DNA of 64,000 bases from Paenibacillus cymbidii (GCF_004764705.1 NZ_SHLX01000020.1:62001-126000); one strand, 5' to 3'; positions 32,800-42,432 are shown, counted from the stretch's first letter. Translations and numbers: made by a program. Notes: a model not told the origin generated them from the sequence alone.

Positions 32800-32830
32800 C
32801 CACGCTGCTTTCGGGCAGCAGCGTGGTTTT
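32800..32830 (+). terminator. Intrinsic terminator
   Basis: CCACGCTGCT (32800-32809) pairs perfectly with AGCAGCGTGG (32817-32826), followed by TTTT. It lies 41 bases after the lipoprotein stop. Confidence 0.9.
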
Positions 32831-32901
32831 GTACTGTTTGGACCGCTGCACTATTATGGACAATTTCAAAGCCTATTCCGAACAAAACTAATCTTCGCAA
32901 A

Positions 32902-32931
32902 GAAGACGCCGGCGAAGTGCCCGGCGTCTTC
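32902..32931 (-). terminator. Intrinsic terminator of the VOC gene
   Basis: GAAGACGCCGG (32902-32912) pairs with CCGGCGTCTT (32921-32930). On the minus strand it is followed by TTCTTT, after the VOC gene stop at 32964. Confidence 0.75.
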
Positions 32932-32963
32932 CCTTGTTAATCCAAGTATGAGTGCGCTCTTCG

Positions 32964-33386
32964 TTATCCTTGACCTTGAGCTGGCTCCGTGTTCATGTAG
33001 TTGATTGCCCACATATGGCCGTCCAAGTCCTCGAAGGCCCAATGATACATGAATCCATAATCCTCAGGTTCTTCGTACGATTTCCCGCCCAAGGAGACCG
33101 CAGTATTCACGATTTCATCCACCTTTTCCCGGCTCTCGAAGGCCAATGCGATCGTCATTTGCGCATACTTTTCCGTATCAACGGTTTCCTTCTGCGTGAG
33201 CGACTTTAAAAGTTCTTTGGTGAGCAGCATGACCTGCAGGTTGTCGCCGATCACGATGGCTACCGACTTCTCATTATCGGGGAATTGCGGGTTGAGCTCG
33301 AATCCGAGTCCGATAAAGAACGCCTTCGATTGTTCTACGTTGTTTACAGGCAGATTGAGGCTCGTGAATGTGGACGTTAATGCCAT
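32964..33386 (-). CDS. VOC-family (glyoxalase/PhnB-like) protein
   Basis: 140 residues from ATG 33386 (GAGGTG upstream). The order TSLNLPVNNVEQSKAFFIGLG, VMLLTKELLKSL and the end YHWAFEDLDGHMWAINYM is that of the vicinal-oxygen-chelate family. A metal ligand Glu/His set is plausible (HWAFEDLDGH). The family covers lyases, dioxygenases and resistance proteins, and the substrate cannot be told. It stands alone with its own terminator. Confidence 0.85.
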   Translation of the reverse strand: MALTSTFTSLNLPVNNVEQSKAFFIGLGFELNPQFPDNEKSVAIVIGDNLQVMLLTKELLKSLTQKETVDTEKYAQMTIALAFESREKVDEIVNTAVSLGGKSYEEPEDYGFMYHWAFEDLDGHMWAINYMNTEPAQGQG

Positions 33387-33484
33387 TTTTAAACACCTCA
33401 TCGTCAAATTGGTTTGTTGTCATTGATGCTTTCGTTTTTATAGACGAAAGCCGATCCGGGAATTCATCGGTCTACCGTTTGCTC

Positions 33485-33568
33485 CATGAATCATTTCGTT
33501 AGATATTTCGCCACTGGCACAAGTATCTCCTTTGTTACAGCCCAGCAAAAAATACTGATAATCTGTTA
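33485..33568. repeat. Dispersed element, copy 3 (left part only)
   Basis: Matches 10442-10520 with scattered changes, including the conserved GTATCTCCTTTGTTAC and ATACTGAT blocks. It stops where the 10.5-kb copy continues into the palindrome-related third. It lies between a VOC gene and the SLH protein. Confidence 0.5.
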
Positions 33569-33623
33569 CGAGTATGACGCGCGAATCGATGACTTTGAGC
33601 GGAAGCGATTGCTGCCCGATGAA

Positions 33624-36600
33624 TTAGTCGATCATCCCCAGCGCTTGGAGCGTTCTGATGAAGACGACCGCCGCTTGTGCACGTGTCGATTCACTCTTCG
33701 GACTGAATGTATCATCGCCTGTGCCCGTCATGATTTGGAGCATCACCATCAAGCGAACATCCTCCAGGAAGGCTGCACCGACGCTTTCAATATCCTTGTA
33801 ACCGTCCAAACTTTCCCTATCCTCGGTAAGCGGGAGCTTCTCGATGCCGATGGCGGCCGCGAGCATGCTCGCCATTTCCTCGCGGGTCAATGGCTGATCG
33901 GGCTTGAACCGATTGCCGTTCGCAAAGCCCAACAGCCCGAGTTCCTTTGCAGCGGCTATTTCCCCAACATACCATGCGCCTTGTTGCACATCGTCATATG
34001 ACGCGACGCTGACATTCGACGTCCCCCGTCCGAGCGCCCGGACAAGCATCGCAGTGAACTCGGCTCTCGTCACCGCTTGGTCCGGATCGTACATGCCGCC
34101 GCCAACGCCTTCGACAAGCCCTTTCACCGCGGCAAGCTCCACGAACGATTTGCCCCAATGCTTCTGCATATCCGCAAAGCTCGCTGAATTTTCCGCCACA
34201 AGGTACACGCTGTTCGAATAAGAACGAATCAACACATACCATACGCCCTCTATCTGCATCTTATTGGCTGCGACAAACGCAAACTTGTTCGTCGATTCGT
34301 CGTAGCGGAACGCGCCCCATTGCTCCGGCATGACGGACATGTCTTTCGGCATCGGAATCATCCTTGTGAGCGCCTTGCTGAACGTATCGGCTGGGCCGAT
34401 CGACAGACCGGTTTTCGCGTTTATGATCTCGATATGGAAATCGACGATTGCGCCCCGTATGGAGCCGTTCGGCAAACCGTTTGCCAACGCTTCCCGAATT
34501 TCCTTATTGCCGGACTTGTCCGATAAAGTGATCTTGAAGCTGATATCTTCGGCTTGGAGCTTGTTCGCAGCAAGCAAATCTTCCAAGCCCGGGATTAACG
34601 ACGCTATATGGACCGGGACTTGATAGCTGCCGTATGGTGCTTTGATTTCGATGAAAAATTCGGCGTTGCTGCCTTCCAAGTCGGACAAAACGGCCGCCGG
34701 AATGCTGATATAGGCGACGCCGTCCTTCGGCGTCACTTCCAATGTAACGGACGGCTTGGCCGTATCTATCGCAGAAGGGTCCATCTTGATGCCGTTCTGA
34801 TCGATGAACGGCTTCATCACGGCAGGCGTGGTCACGTTGCCGCCGCTCGGGGACGCTGCCGGCGAATCCGCCGGGTCTACGAAGACTGTGCGCGTAACCT
34901 CCGCCGCAGCGTTACCCGCCAAGTCGGATACGTTATACCGCAAGACGTAGGTTCCGGGCGCGGATGTATACACCGTTCCGGTCACCGCGATCGGCCCGTT
35001 GACTCCCGAACCGCCGGCGTCCGTCGCCGTTGCCCCATCTTCCGTATACCCGCCGCCGGCCGTCAGCCGCAAACTCGACGGTCCGACGAGCGTCATAACC
35101 GGCGCCGTCTTATCGATGTTCACCGTACGGTTGTGCACGGACTCGTTGCCCGTCTGATCGACAGCCTTTACAACGAACGGATAGGTACCGCCATTATGGA
35201 GTACGATAGGGGCCGTATAACTGTTCCACGCCGCTCCGCCGTCAAGCGAATACGTGACAGTGGTTACACTGTTCGTATCCGATGCATCTGCAGAGACGGT
35301 TATCGTCCGATTCGTCCACGAGTTATCCGTATAGAGGCTCGAATCGGGTTTCGTCATCTCAATGGAGATCAACGGGCCGGTATTGTCCAGCCGGAAACGA
35401 TTCGATCGCAAGTTCGCCACATTGCCTGCCATATCCTCTGCCCGAATGTGCAAGTACCACTCTCCGTCGGCATCGCTCTTCGTTAACGTGGCCCCATTGG
35501 CGAATGAAGTCCATCCGGCAGCCGGAACGGACGTATCGGTCGTCCATGCGTATCGAAGCAAGCCGCCGTCTACCCCGCTTCCGGAATCGGTCGCCGTGAC
35601 CGACGTCGATGCCGATTCCGCCCAGCTGTCGTTGCCATTCGTCCCGAAGGCGATAATCGGCAGGTCGGCGTCCACGAAGAAAGTCTGCGGCGGTGCAGAG
35701 ACAGCCGTATGATAGGTATCCGCAGCCGCGATATGCAGCGTGTATGATCCGCTGGGCAACCCGGCCAGCGATATCGATCGGGCAATCGACTGGTCCGATC
35801 CGCTCGCGTAAGTATGATAGGTTGTGCTGGATACGGTCGCGTTCAAACTATTCTTGACCGCGAAATCGATTGTCAACGCTTCTCCGATACTGAAATCCAA
35901 TATCGTACCCGTCACCGCCAACTCAGCGCCATAAGGCGTACTCGCGAGCAAATTAATGTTTATGCTCGGTTGGAACGGCAGCAGGTACGGATTACTTTCC
36001 CCTTCCCTGATGCCCCATATGCTTGTAAAGTCCCACCCCGAGCCAGAGGCATAAAACGTTTCCTTCTGCTTCATCATTGCCGTCGATTTGCCTGTTCCAC
36101 CGTCGCTGATTGACGTTCCTGAAGTACCCGTGTCCCAAAATACGGAAGACAACGTTGAAATGCCGGCCGCGTTAAACCCGATCAAACCGCCCTTGTAAGC
36201 GGACGCGCTAACGCTTCCCGTCGCAAAAGCGTTCGAAGTCGAGGAAGCGTAGCCTTGCTGCATGCCGACCAGACCGCCCGCGTAGTTTTGCGATGCCGTT
36301 ACATCGCCGATCGCGTAGGAGTTCGTTATCGTTCCTTCGAAGTTTTCGCCAGTCAGGCCGCCGACGCTTAATCTTCCGTTTACGCTTGCACTCGCACAAG
36401 ATTCCGTTATTTGCCCTTGATAGCTTCGACCTGCCAAGCCGCCGATGTTAGTGCCTCCGCCGAGTATATACCCAAAAAAAGGATCGTAAATCTGCCGAGC
36501 ATTGCCGATTATAGTGCCGGCCGCGCAGCTGTTCGAGATTTGCCCGCTCAATTCACCGACTAACCCGCCGACAATAGAATCGCCGCTGACTTGCGCGTCA

Positions 36601-36998
36601 ACTAACTGGATATTTGCCAGTTTTCCGGTTGCGGCTACCACGCCGAACAACCCGACGTAATCCACGAGCGGACGTTCGATCTTCAGGTTGCGGATCGTAT
36701 AGCCGTTGCCGTCCAACGTTCCGGTGAAAGGCGATACATAGGTGCCGATCGGCAACCAGCCTCCGTCGTCCTCGCCATACCCGGCCAAATCGATATCCGC
36801 CCCCAGTTTATAGTGAGCGTTCAATTCATTGCGAATGTAGGACAGATCTTCAGGGGTCAGGATGATATAGGGATGATCGCTATCCGCTCCGCTGCCCCCG
36901 CCGCTTGGAGCGGCAAGAGCCGTCCCTGTCCGGAAGGACGCCGCGAGAGGCTGCATGACGATCGAAAGCATGAGTATGTATAGACAAATCTTTTTCAT
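33624..36998 (-). CDS. Surface protein with GLUG repeats, Ig-like modules and SLH domains
   Basis: 1124 residues from ATG 36998 (GGGAGGG upstream). Signal peptide (cut near ALA-AP). Repeats of GLUG type near residues 130-300 (IGGLVGELSGQISNS, GGLAGRSYQGQITES). Ig-like and DUF5011-type modules follow (TLVGPSSLRLTAGGGYTEDG). Three SLH domains near the C-terminus (FADMQKHWGKSFVELAAVKG, YDDVQQGAWYVGEIAAAKEL, YKDIESVGAAFLEDV) anchor it to the cell wall polymer. The role is likely adhesion or S-layer associated. It is a single gene in a low-information neighbourhood. Confidence 0.85.
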   Translation of the reverse strand: MKKICLYILMLSIVMQPLAASFRTGTALAAPSGGGSGADSDHPYIILTPEDLSYIRNELNAHYKLGADIDLAGYGEDDGGWLPIGTYVSPFTGTLDGNGYTIRNLKIERPLVDYVGLFGVVAATGKLANIQLVDAQVSGDSIVGGLVGELSGQISNSCAAGTIIGNARQIYDPFFGYILGGGTNIGGLAGRSYQGQITESCASASVNGRLSVGGLTGENFEGTITNSYAIGDVTASQNYAGGLVGMQQGYASSTSNAFATGSVSASAYKGGLIGFNAAGISTLSSVFWDTGTSGTSISDGGTGKSTAMMKQKETFYASGSGWDFTSIWGIREGESNPYLLPFQPSININLLASTPYGAELAVTGTILDFSIGEALTIDFAVKNSLNATVSSTTYHTYASGSDQSIARSISLAGLPSGSYTLHIAAADTYHTAVSAPPQTFFVDADLPIIAFGTNGNDSWAESASTSVTATDSGSGVDGGLLRYAWTTDTSVPAAGWTSFANGATLTKSDADGEWYLHIRAEDMAGNVANLRSNRFRLDNTGPLISIEMTKPDSSLYTDNSWTNRTITVSADASDTNSVTTVTYSLDGGAAWNSYTAPIVLHNGGTYPFVVKAVDQTGNESVHNRTVNIDKTAPVMTLVGPSSLRLTAGGGYTEDGATATDAGGSGVNGPIAVTGTVYTSAPGTYVLRYNVSDLAGNAAAEVTRTVFVDPADSPAASPSGGNVTTPAVMKPFIDQNGIKMDPSAIDTAKPSVTLEVTPKDGVAYISIPAAVLSDLEGSNAEFFIEIKAPYGSYQVPVHIASLIPGLEDLLAANKLQAEDISFKITLSDKSGNKEIREALANGLPNGSIRGAIVDFHIEIINAKTGLSIGPADTFSKALTRMIPMPKDMSVMPEQWGAFRYDESTNKFAFVAANKMQIEGVWYVLIRSYSNSVYLVAENSASFADMQKHWGKSFVELAAVKGLVEGVGGGMYDPDQAVTRAEFTAMLVRALGRGTSNVSVASYDDVQQGAWYVGEIAAAKELGLLGFANGNRFKPDQPLTREEMASMLAAAIGIEKLPLTEDRESLDGYKDIESVGAAFLEDVRLMVMLQIMTGTGDDTFSPKSESTRAQAAVVFIRTLQALGMID

Positions 36999-37077
36999 TC
37001 TTTGCGAATTCCCTCCCATTTCGACAAATTTTCATTCTAAGTTTACTTTGCCTACTTTTATCGGACAATTCACCCTT

Positions 37078-37108
37078 GGGGGTATTTTATTCAGATGGAT
37101 ATACCCCC
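37078..37108. other. Hairpin in the SLH/LuxR divergent region
   Basis: GGGGGTAT (37078-37085) pairs perfectly with ATACCCCC (37101-37108) around a 15-base loop. It lies between the SLH gene and the LuxR regulator, which are divergently transcribed, so it may be an operator. No T tract follows, so a terminator is unlikely. Confidence 0.4.
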
Positions 37109-37247
37109 TATCAACGGATCTATTTTCATCTACTGCGTTTCTTGATATATTTTAGTTGTAGTAGAACAACGCAACTGTACCCTACTGACAAGAGCGAAGA
37201 AGGATTGAGTGTACACATTGACATAAAAAAGACAATGAGGAGTCGAA

Positions 37248-39836
37248 ATGTTCTCTTCCGCATCCGTTGATGAATCCTACCGGTTGTTCCGCGCTAAATT
37301 AATTCCGCCGGCGCCAATTCCCCAGCCGCTGCTCAGGGAACGGCTGTTTTCCAAGCTAAGCGCGGCATGGAAGCGCAACGTGACCGTCATTACGGCTCCC
37401 GCCGGATATGGCAAGACATCCCTCTTGCAAAGTTGGGCGGACAACCAACGGTTCAACGTTCGCTGGCTTCGGCTGGATGCGGACGACAACGAGCTGCGGC
37501 GCTTCCTCTTCTACTTCGTGCATACGCTTCCCTTTCCGTCCGAAGACGAGCAGTCAAGCTGGGCACGACGAATAATGGATACGGATTCGGAGCGGTTGCC
37601 ATTGGAGCTTGAACCTATTGCGGCGCAATGGATTGCCGTGCTGGACCGGATCGAGAAGCAGCATTTGATCGTAATGGACGGCTTCGAATCGATTCGCAAC
37701 GCTTCCATAGTGCGCTTCCTCACGTTATTCTTCCGATACAGTCCGCCGCACCTCCATGTTATTTTGTCCGGCAGAGAGGTGGCAGATACCGGCATTAGAC
37801 CGACCGAAATCGACGAAACCGGTTATATTGACGCCGAAGATCTGGCTTTAACGGACAAGGAATTGTACGCTTACCTTTTTCAACGAACATCGGTCCGTTT
37901 AACGGAGTCTGAAATCGGCGATTTGATGCAACGCTCGCAAGGATGGTTCGTTGGAGCAAACGCCTATCTCTCCCTCGTTCGGAATCAAGGTTACCGGAGC
38001 GGCGATCCGCATTATCACGGCCAGGCACGGCAAGAAACGACGGCATATTTCCGCCATTTGATTCGAACGGAAGGCACTCCTGACTTGTTAGCCGCCTTGC
38101 TGCACCTATCGGTCGCCCGGCAGCCGGACGAAACGCTCGCCAAGCTGTTGACGGAAACCATCAACCCTGCCTTGACCCTTGCACAATTGGCATGGGAAGG
38201 ATGGTTTTTGTTCCCTGCGCGTCATCAACCGGGCCAGTTCCAATTTCATCCGATGTTCGCGGATTTTTTGCAACGGGAATTACGGGAATCGTCCGGAGAG
38301 ACTTACTCGGCATTGATGTGGAAATGCGCGATTCATATGGAGGAGACAGGGCAAATCTTCAAGGCGATCGAGCACTTGCAGGACGGAGGCTATCGGAGGC
38401 AGGCAGCCGATCTGCTGTTTAAGTACGCGGCTGAACTGATGAGGGACAGCAATCTGAAGCTTCAGCTCGAACGATTTACGGAAGCCGAATTGACGGAGCG
38501 TCCGGGACTTGCCGTCATGTACGCCAATAAACTGATTCACGCGCGCAGGATCAATGCCGCCGAACATGTCGTCAATTTGCTGAACGAAGTAGTAGCAGAA
38601 GATCCGGATATCCTATTTCCCCCTACCGGTGAACGACTGAACGGTTACTTGGCGTCCCTTCGATCCATGATCCACTTTTCCAGAAGAGAGACCGATCTTG
38701 GTCTGAAGTATATGATCCGGGCGGCGGATGAACTTGGCGGTCCCGGCAAACTGCATCGTCACGCGCTCTATTTCCATCCGCATACCGCCTCTCTGCTCAG
38801 AGGAAAATACGGGCATTACGGGGTACTCCAATCCGCTCGGGTCACGTGCGAATATTGCATTCCGCGTTGGGGGCGGCAAGATACGGCCTTCGCCGTCATG
38901 TTGGTCTGTATGGGAGAATGCTGCTACGAAGAGGGAATGCTGATGCAAGCGGAGGAGCATCTGCGGGCAGGCTTGCAGCTTGGTTTGGATTTGAACAAAC
39001 CGGGCTTGTTCGTTCCCGCCTATCTGGCATGGGCGCAGCTGAAATACAGCAAAGGCGAGAAGGAAGCGGCATGGGCTGCGCTTCGTGAGGCGCGGAACCA
39101 ATTGATTCCGCTCCAACTCGGAGAAGGTCTTGCGGTTGTCGATGCGTGCGAAGCCAAGCTGAGGATCGAAGAACAAGATATCCGTCATGTAAGACAATGG
39201 ATGAAAACGGCTTCCATCCGCTCGCTTCCTTCCGTTCCGCCGGATCGGATGTTCGAAGCGTTCGTCTTGCTGCGGGCGTACTTATTTATCGGGAAAACGT
39301 CCGAAGCGTTAACGCTCGGGGAAACGCTCCTTCACGCTTCCTTGCTGGTCAACCATCCGAAAGATTTAATCGAAGCGCATCTCTTGTTGGCGCGAATCCA
39401 CCGCATGCAAGGGGAAGAGGAACGGGCGTTGGAGAAACTGAACCGCGCCTTGTCGGAAGCACATGCGCAGGGATATGTCCAGATGATAAACGACGAAGGA
39501 TCGGCATTGACCGACCTGCTTCTTGACCATAACAAGCGCAATCGACAACAGAACAATCGGGAACTGGATGCGTTTGCCTCCACGCTGCTCCAAAAGATGC
39601 GGATTCCCAAAGAAGGCAAAGAGAGAACGGCGAACGCTGCACTCACAGCCATCCTTACGCGACAAGAGCAGCGCGTGTTTCAGTTGCTTATTGAAGGAGC
39701 CTCCAATCGAACGATTGCAGACGTGTTAGCCATAACAACCGAAACCGCAAAAAAGCATTGCAGGCATGTGTATCGCAAGCTGGGCGTTGCGAATCGGAAG
39801 CAGGCCATTGAACAATATGCACGGCTGAATAACTAA
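37248..39836 (+). CDS. MalT-like LuxR-family regulator (STAND ATPase)
   Basis: 862 residues, GAGGAG upstream. Walker A APAGYGKTSLLQSWAD near residue 46, a Walker B-like LIVMDGFE, a TPR-type helical middle (about 380-740, with repeats such as LLARIHRMQGEEERALEKLN) and a LuxR helix-turn-helix at about 795-860 (LTRQEQRVFQLLIEGASNRT, KKHCRHVYRKLGVANRKQA). It is an ATP-dependent signal-controlled activator. No clear target, but the divergent SLH surface protein is adjacent and could be regulated by it. Confidence 0.9.
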   Translation: MFSSASVDESYRLFRAKLIPPAPIPQPLLRERLFSKLSAAWKRNVTVITAPAGYGKTSLLQSWADNQRFNVRWLRLDADDNELRRFLFYFVHTLPFPSEDEQSSWARRIMDTDSERLPLELEPIAAQWIAVLDRIEKQHLIVMDGFESIRNASIVRFLTLFFRYSPPHLHVILSGREVADTGIRPTEIDETGYIDAEDLALTDKELYAYLFQRTSVRLTESEIGDLMQRSQGWFVGANAYLSLVRNQGYRSGDPHYHGQARQETTAYFRHLIRTEGTPDLLAALLHLSVARQPDETLAKLLTETINPALTLAQLAWEGWFLFPARHQPGQFQFHPMFADFLQRELRESSGETYSALMWKCAIHMEETGQIFKAIEHLQDGGYRRQAADLLFKYAAELMRDSNLKLQLERFTEAELTERPGLAVMYANKLIHARRINAAEHVVNLLNEVVAEDPDILFPPTGERLNGYLASLRSMIHFSRRETDLGLKYMIRAADELGGPGKLHRHALYFHPHTASLLRGKYGHYGVLQSARVTCEYCIPRWGRQDTAFAVMLVCMGECCYEEGMLMQAEEHLRAGLQLGLDLNKPGLFVPAYLAWAQLKYSKGEKEAAWAALREARNQLIPLQLGEGLAVVDACEAKLRIEEQDIRHVRQWMKTASIRSLPSVPPDRMFEAFVLLRAYLFIGKTSEALTLGETLLHASLLVNHPKDLIEAHLLLARIHRMQGEEERALEKLNRALSEAHAQGYVQMINDEGSALTDLLLDHNKRNRQQNNRELDAFASTLLQKMRIPKEGKERTANAALTAILTRQEQRVFQLLIEGASNRTIADVLAITTETAKKHCRHVYRKLGVANRKQAIEQYARLNN

Positions 39837-39993
39837 AATTCGTTCGCTCAATCGCCGCATGTTCGTTCGCTGCTGCTGTCAACAACTGCTGCTTACCTGT
39901 ATATTGACGGTGCCCCGATCGTTCATAATCAAAAGTGGGTATAATCGGTCCACGTCCATGCCGCCACCATATCGATAATAGCGTGCGTTATGC

Positions 39994-40023
39994 TATAATC
40001 AACGAAGGTGATAATGATTCTCA
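39994..40023 (+). promoter_or_regulatory. Extended -10 and Fur box upstream of the AraC/PBP regulator
   Basis: TGCTATAAT has a perfect TATAAT at 39994-39999 with TG one base upstream. Fourteen bases later TGATAAT-G-ATTCTCA at 40009-40023 fits the 7-1-7 Fur box (consensus TGATAATNATTATCA, one mismatch). Iron-bound Fur would block the start of transcription. Confidence 0.75.
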
Positions 40024-40044
40024 TCGAGGCAAGGAGACAGAACG

Positions 40045-41199
40045 ATGCAGCTCGCAATGGAAAAACCGGCCGATAAAATAGAAAAATCGATCCGCTACAT
40101 GGAGGAGCATCTGGACAAGCCGATCACGCGGGAGAAGCTCGCTTCCATCGCCGAATTGCATCCGGAGCATTATTCACGCATGTTCCGCAAGTGCAAAGGC
40201 ATGAGTCCAAGCGAATGGCTGACGAACGCGCGCATGGAGAAAGCGAAGACGCTGCTGGCGCAGGCGAATGCTTCGATTCTCGACGTTGCACGCAAAGTCG
40301 GCTTCCCCGACCCGTACCATTTCAGCCGCCGTTTCAAACAAACTGTCGGCGTCGCTCCCTCCCATTATACCGATCGCCCCTCATCGAGGACGATCGCCAT
40401 CGACTGTCTGGGTCATTGCCTCGCGCTGGGCGTCGTTCCGTACGCAGCTAATGCCGCTTGCGCCGATTTTGCCGGCAGCGAGGGTACCGGCGGCACGCCG
40501 CACATGATCCACGAGGCCGACGGGCAGCACGCCATGATGAACCGTCTTCTCGCGTTGCAGCCCGATCAGGTTATTTCGCCGCGCAAAGATTGGAATCGTA
40601 CGCTCAAGTCCATCGCGAACGTATGCGAATTTCAAATGTTTGACGAACCGATCTACGAACAGTTTCCCCGTATCGCCGCGTTCCTGAACAAGGAGCGGGA
40701 GGCGGCGGTTTGGATCGAGCAATATGAAGCAAGACGCGATCAACTTCGTCAGCAAGTCAAAGCGGCAATCGGACGGGAAAGGGTCGCCGTCATCCGCATC
40801 CGCGAAGGACTGTTGCAAATGTACGGAATTCAAACTATCGGGTACCCGTTGTACCGCTCGCTCCAGGTAACCCCGCCGGAACGAATCGCCATGACCGGCT
40901 GGTGCAATGGCACGTTCCATTCCAGTGTCATCACGCTGGAGGAGCTTCCCTACTATGCGGCGGAGCATCTGTTCGTCGTACTCGGCACGGAAGCGGACAA
41001 GCAGCTGTGGCTCCAAATCGCCGACACCGGCATATGGCGGTCGTTTCCTGCCGTCCTGTCTGGCAATGTGTACCCGATCGAGGCGAAGCAATGGCTGCCG
41101 TTCGATCCACTCTCCATCGCAAGGCAAATGGAGCAAGCGGCGCGGCTGCTCACCGCAAGAAACGACAGACATCACAAATATCCATCACAGATGCAATGA
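40045..41199 (+). CDS. AraC-family regulator fused to a siderophore-binding-like domain
   Basis: 384 residues with GGAGACAG upstream. Residues 1-110 carry the AraC double helix-turn-helix (ITREKLASIAELHPEHYSRM, ASILDVARKVGFPDPYHFSRR). Residues 115-384 resemble a periplasmic iron-siderophore binding protein, as in Btr of B. subtilis, which binds a siderophore and turns on the uptake genes. A Fur box precedes it, and a matching binding lipoprotein lies 78 bases downstream with its own Fur box. It probably activates that lipoprotein when iron is low. Confidence 0.88.
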   Translation: MQLAMEKPADKIEKSIRYMEEHLDKPITREKLASIAELHPEHYSRMFRKCKGMSPSEWLTNARMEKAKTLLAQANASILDVARKVGFPDPYHFSRRFKQTVGVAPSHYTDRPSSRTIAIDCLGHCLALGVVPYAANAACADFAGSEGTGGTPHMIHEADGQHAMMNRLLALQPDQVISPRKDWNRTLKSIANVCEFQMFDEPIYEQFPRIAAFLNKEREAAVWIEQYEARRDQLRQQVKAAIGRERVAVIRIREGLLQMYGIQTIGYPLYRSLQVTPPERIAMTGWCNGTFHSSVITLEELPYYAAEHLFVVLGTEADKQLWLQIADTGIWRSFPAVLSGNVYPIEAKQWLPFDPLSIARQMEQAARLLTARNDRHHKYPSQMQ

Positions 41200-41242
41200 G
41201 CGTCCATGGATTACCTGCCGCGATCCACGCTACAATACGTAC

Positions 41243-41257
41243 TGAGAATAAGAATCA
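41243..41257 (+). promoter_or_regulatory. Fur box upstream of the siderophore-binding lipoprotein
   Basis: TGAGAAT-A-AGAATCA at 41243-41257 fits the 7-1-7 Fur box with two mismatches. It lies 20 bases before the lipoprotein start, where bound Fur would block transcription or translation. Confidence 0.65.
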
Positions 41258-41277
41258 TTTTCGCAATGGAGGTCATG

Positions 41278-42255
41278 ATGTTGGTTGTCAACAAGATTCG
41301 CCTGCCGTTTATCGCCCTCGCCGTCGTTATGAGTCTGCTGCTCGCCGCCTGCGGCAGTTCCGGCAAGAACAGCGCTTCGCCGTCGCCCGAGGCAAGCAAG
41401 TTGCCGGCCACGAGAACCGTCGTCGACGACCTGAAGCGCGAAGTTGTCATTCCGACGTCGCCCAAACGAATCGTCGCCGGCGAATTCGCTCAAGAATTGC
41501 TGGCGCTTGGCGTAACGCCGATCGGTTCGGGGGAGAACGGATTCAAGGTTGTCTTCACAGAAGCGCAAATGAAAGGCGTCGAACGGATCGGCGATCCGCC
41601 GAGTCCGGAGAAAATATTGGAACTGAAGCCGGATCTCGTCATCGCCTCCACGGTGTTTCTCGACATCTACAAGACACAGATGGAGAACATCGCCAAAATT
41701 GCGCCGGTTTACTACATTTCGTTCGACCAAGATCCGATCAACGACATCTTCTCGAAAGTCGCCGATCTGGTCGGCAAGCAGCAGGAAGCCCGCGACTGGA
41801 TCGCAAGCTACAACAAGGAAACGACAGCGGCGCGGGAGCAAGTGAAGACGGCGCTCGGCAATCAAACCGTCTCTATCTTCCGCGTGGAGAAAGGCCGTCT
41901 GCGCATTTACCTGAACCGCAACTTCGCCGGCTACATGCTGAACACCGGCCTGCAGGTCAAGGCGCCCGATGCGGTCGCAGCCGAAATCGCCAAAAACAAA
42001 AACGGATCCGCCATCGCCATTTCCATGGAGCAGCTGCCCCAGTTCGCCGGCGATCACCTGTTCCTGATCGTCCGCGGCGAAGGAGCGGACAAAACGGCAT
42101 ATGACGAAATTGCGCAATCCGCATTCTGGAAAAACTTGCCCGCCGTCAAAAACGGCAACGTCCATCTGCTCGACACGGACAAATATTACGGTTCCGATGT
42201 CGTCACGATTCGCGAAACGATGAAGGAAGCCGTCAGGATGCTTACCGGCAAATAA
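41278..42255 (+). CDS. Iron-siderophore ABC transporter substrate-binding lipoprotein
   Basis: 325 residues from ATG 41278 (GGAGG five bases upstream; an in-frame ATG at 41275 and TTG at 41281 are alternatives). Signal sequence with lipobox LLAAC, Cys25. The mature part has the FhuD/FecB fold pattern: TRTVVDDLKREVVIPTSPKR, ILELKPDLVIASTVF, SFDQDPINDIF, and the C-terminal WKNLPAVKNGNVHLLD. No permease or ATPase is adjacent; those genes must lie elsewhere. Regulated by Fur and the AraC/PBP regulator before it. Confidence 0.85.
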   Translation: MLVVNKIRLPFIALAVVMSLLLAACGSSGKNSASPSPEASKLPATRTVVDDLKREVVIPTSPKRIVAGEFAQELLALGVTPIGSGENGFKVVFTEAQMKGVERIGDPPSPEKILELKPDLVIASTVFLDIYKTQMENIAKIAPVYYISFDQDPINDIFSKVADLVGKQQEARDWIASYNKETTAAREQVKTALGNQTVSIFRVEKGRLRIYLNRNFAGYMLNTGLQVKAPDAVAAEIAKNKNGSAIAISMEQLPQFAGDHLFLIVRGEGADKTAYDEIAQSAFWKNLPAVKNGNVHLLDTDKYYGSDVVTIRETMKEAVRMLTGK

Positions 42256-42298
42256 GACGCCATTTGAATCCATCGTGTAAAATAGGCTGCACAGCGAC

Positions 42299-42337
42299 AA
42301 AACAGGCCTTCCCATCGGAACGGCCTGTTTTTATTTT
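42299..42337. terminator. Bidirectional intrinsic terminator
   Basis: AACAGGCC pairs with GGCCTGTT around a 14-base loop, with TTTTTATTTT after it on the plus strand and TTTTG on the minus strand. It serves the lipoprotein from the left and the cluster B transcript from the right. Confidence 0.8.
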
Positions 42338-42376
42338 CACAGCTCGTCCATTGATCGGCCGCGATTAAATCAAGTA

Positions 42377-42432
42377 CCCCTTAGCCACGCATACGTTGAA
42401 CCGATAAGGTTCTCCTTGTGCAGGCCAAGGGG
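42377..42432. other. Two-stem structured element downstream of the BNR gene
   Basis: CCCCTTAGCC (42377-42386) pairs with GGCCAAGGGG (42423-42432) with one mismatch, and inside it GAACC (42398-42402) pairs with GGTTC (42408-42412). The fold lies in the 3' region of cluster B mRNA, 72 bases past the BNR stop. On the minus strand a coding-like end (SDGFENWELKY, stop) lies beside it, so part may be gene remnant. Confidence 0.35.
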
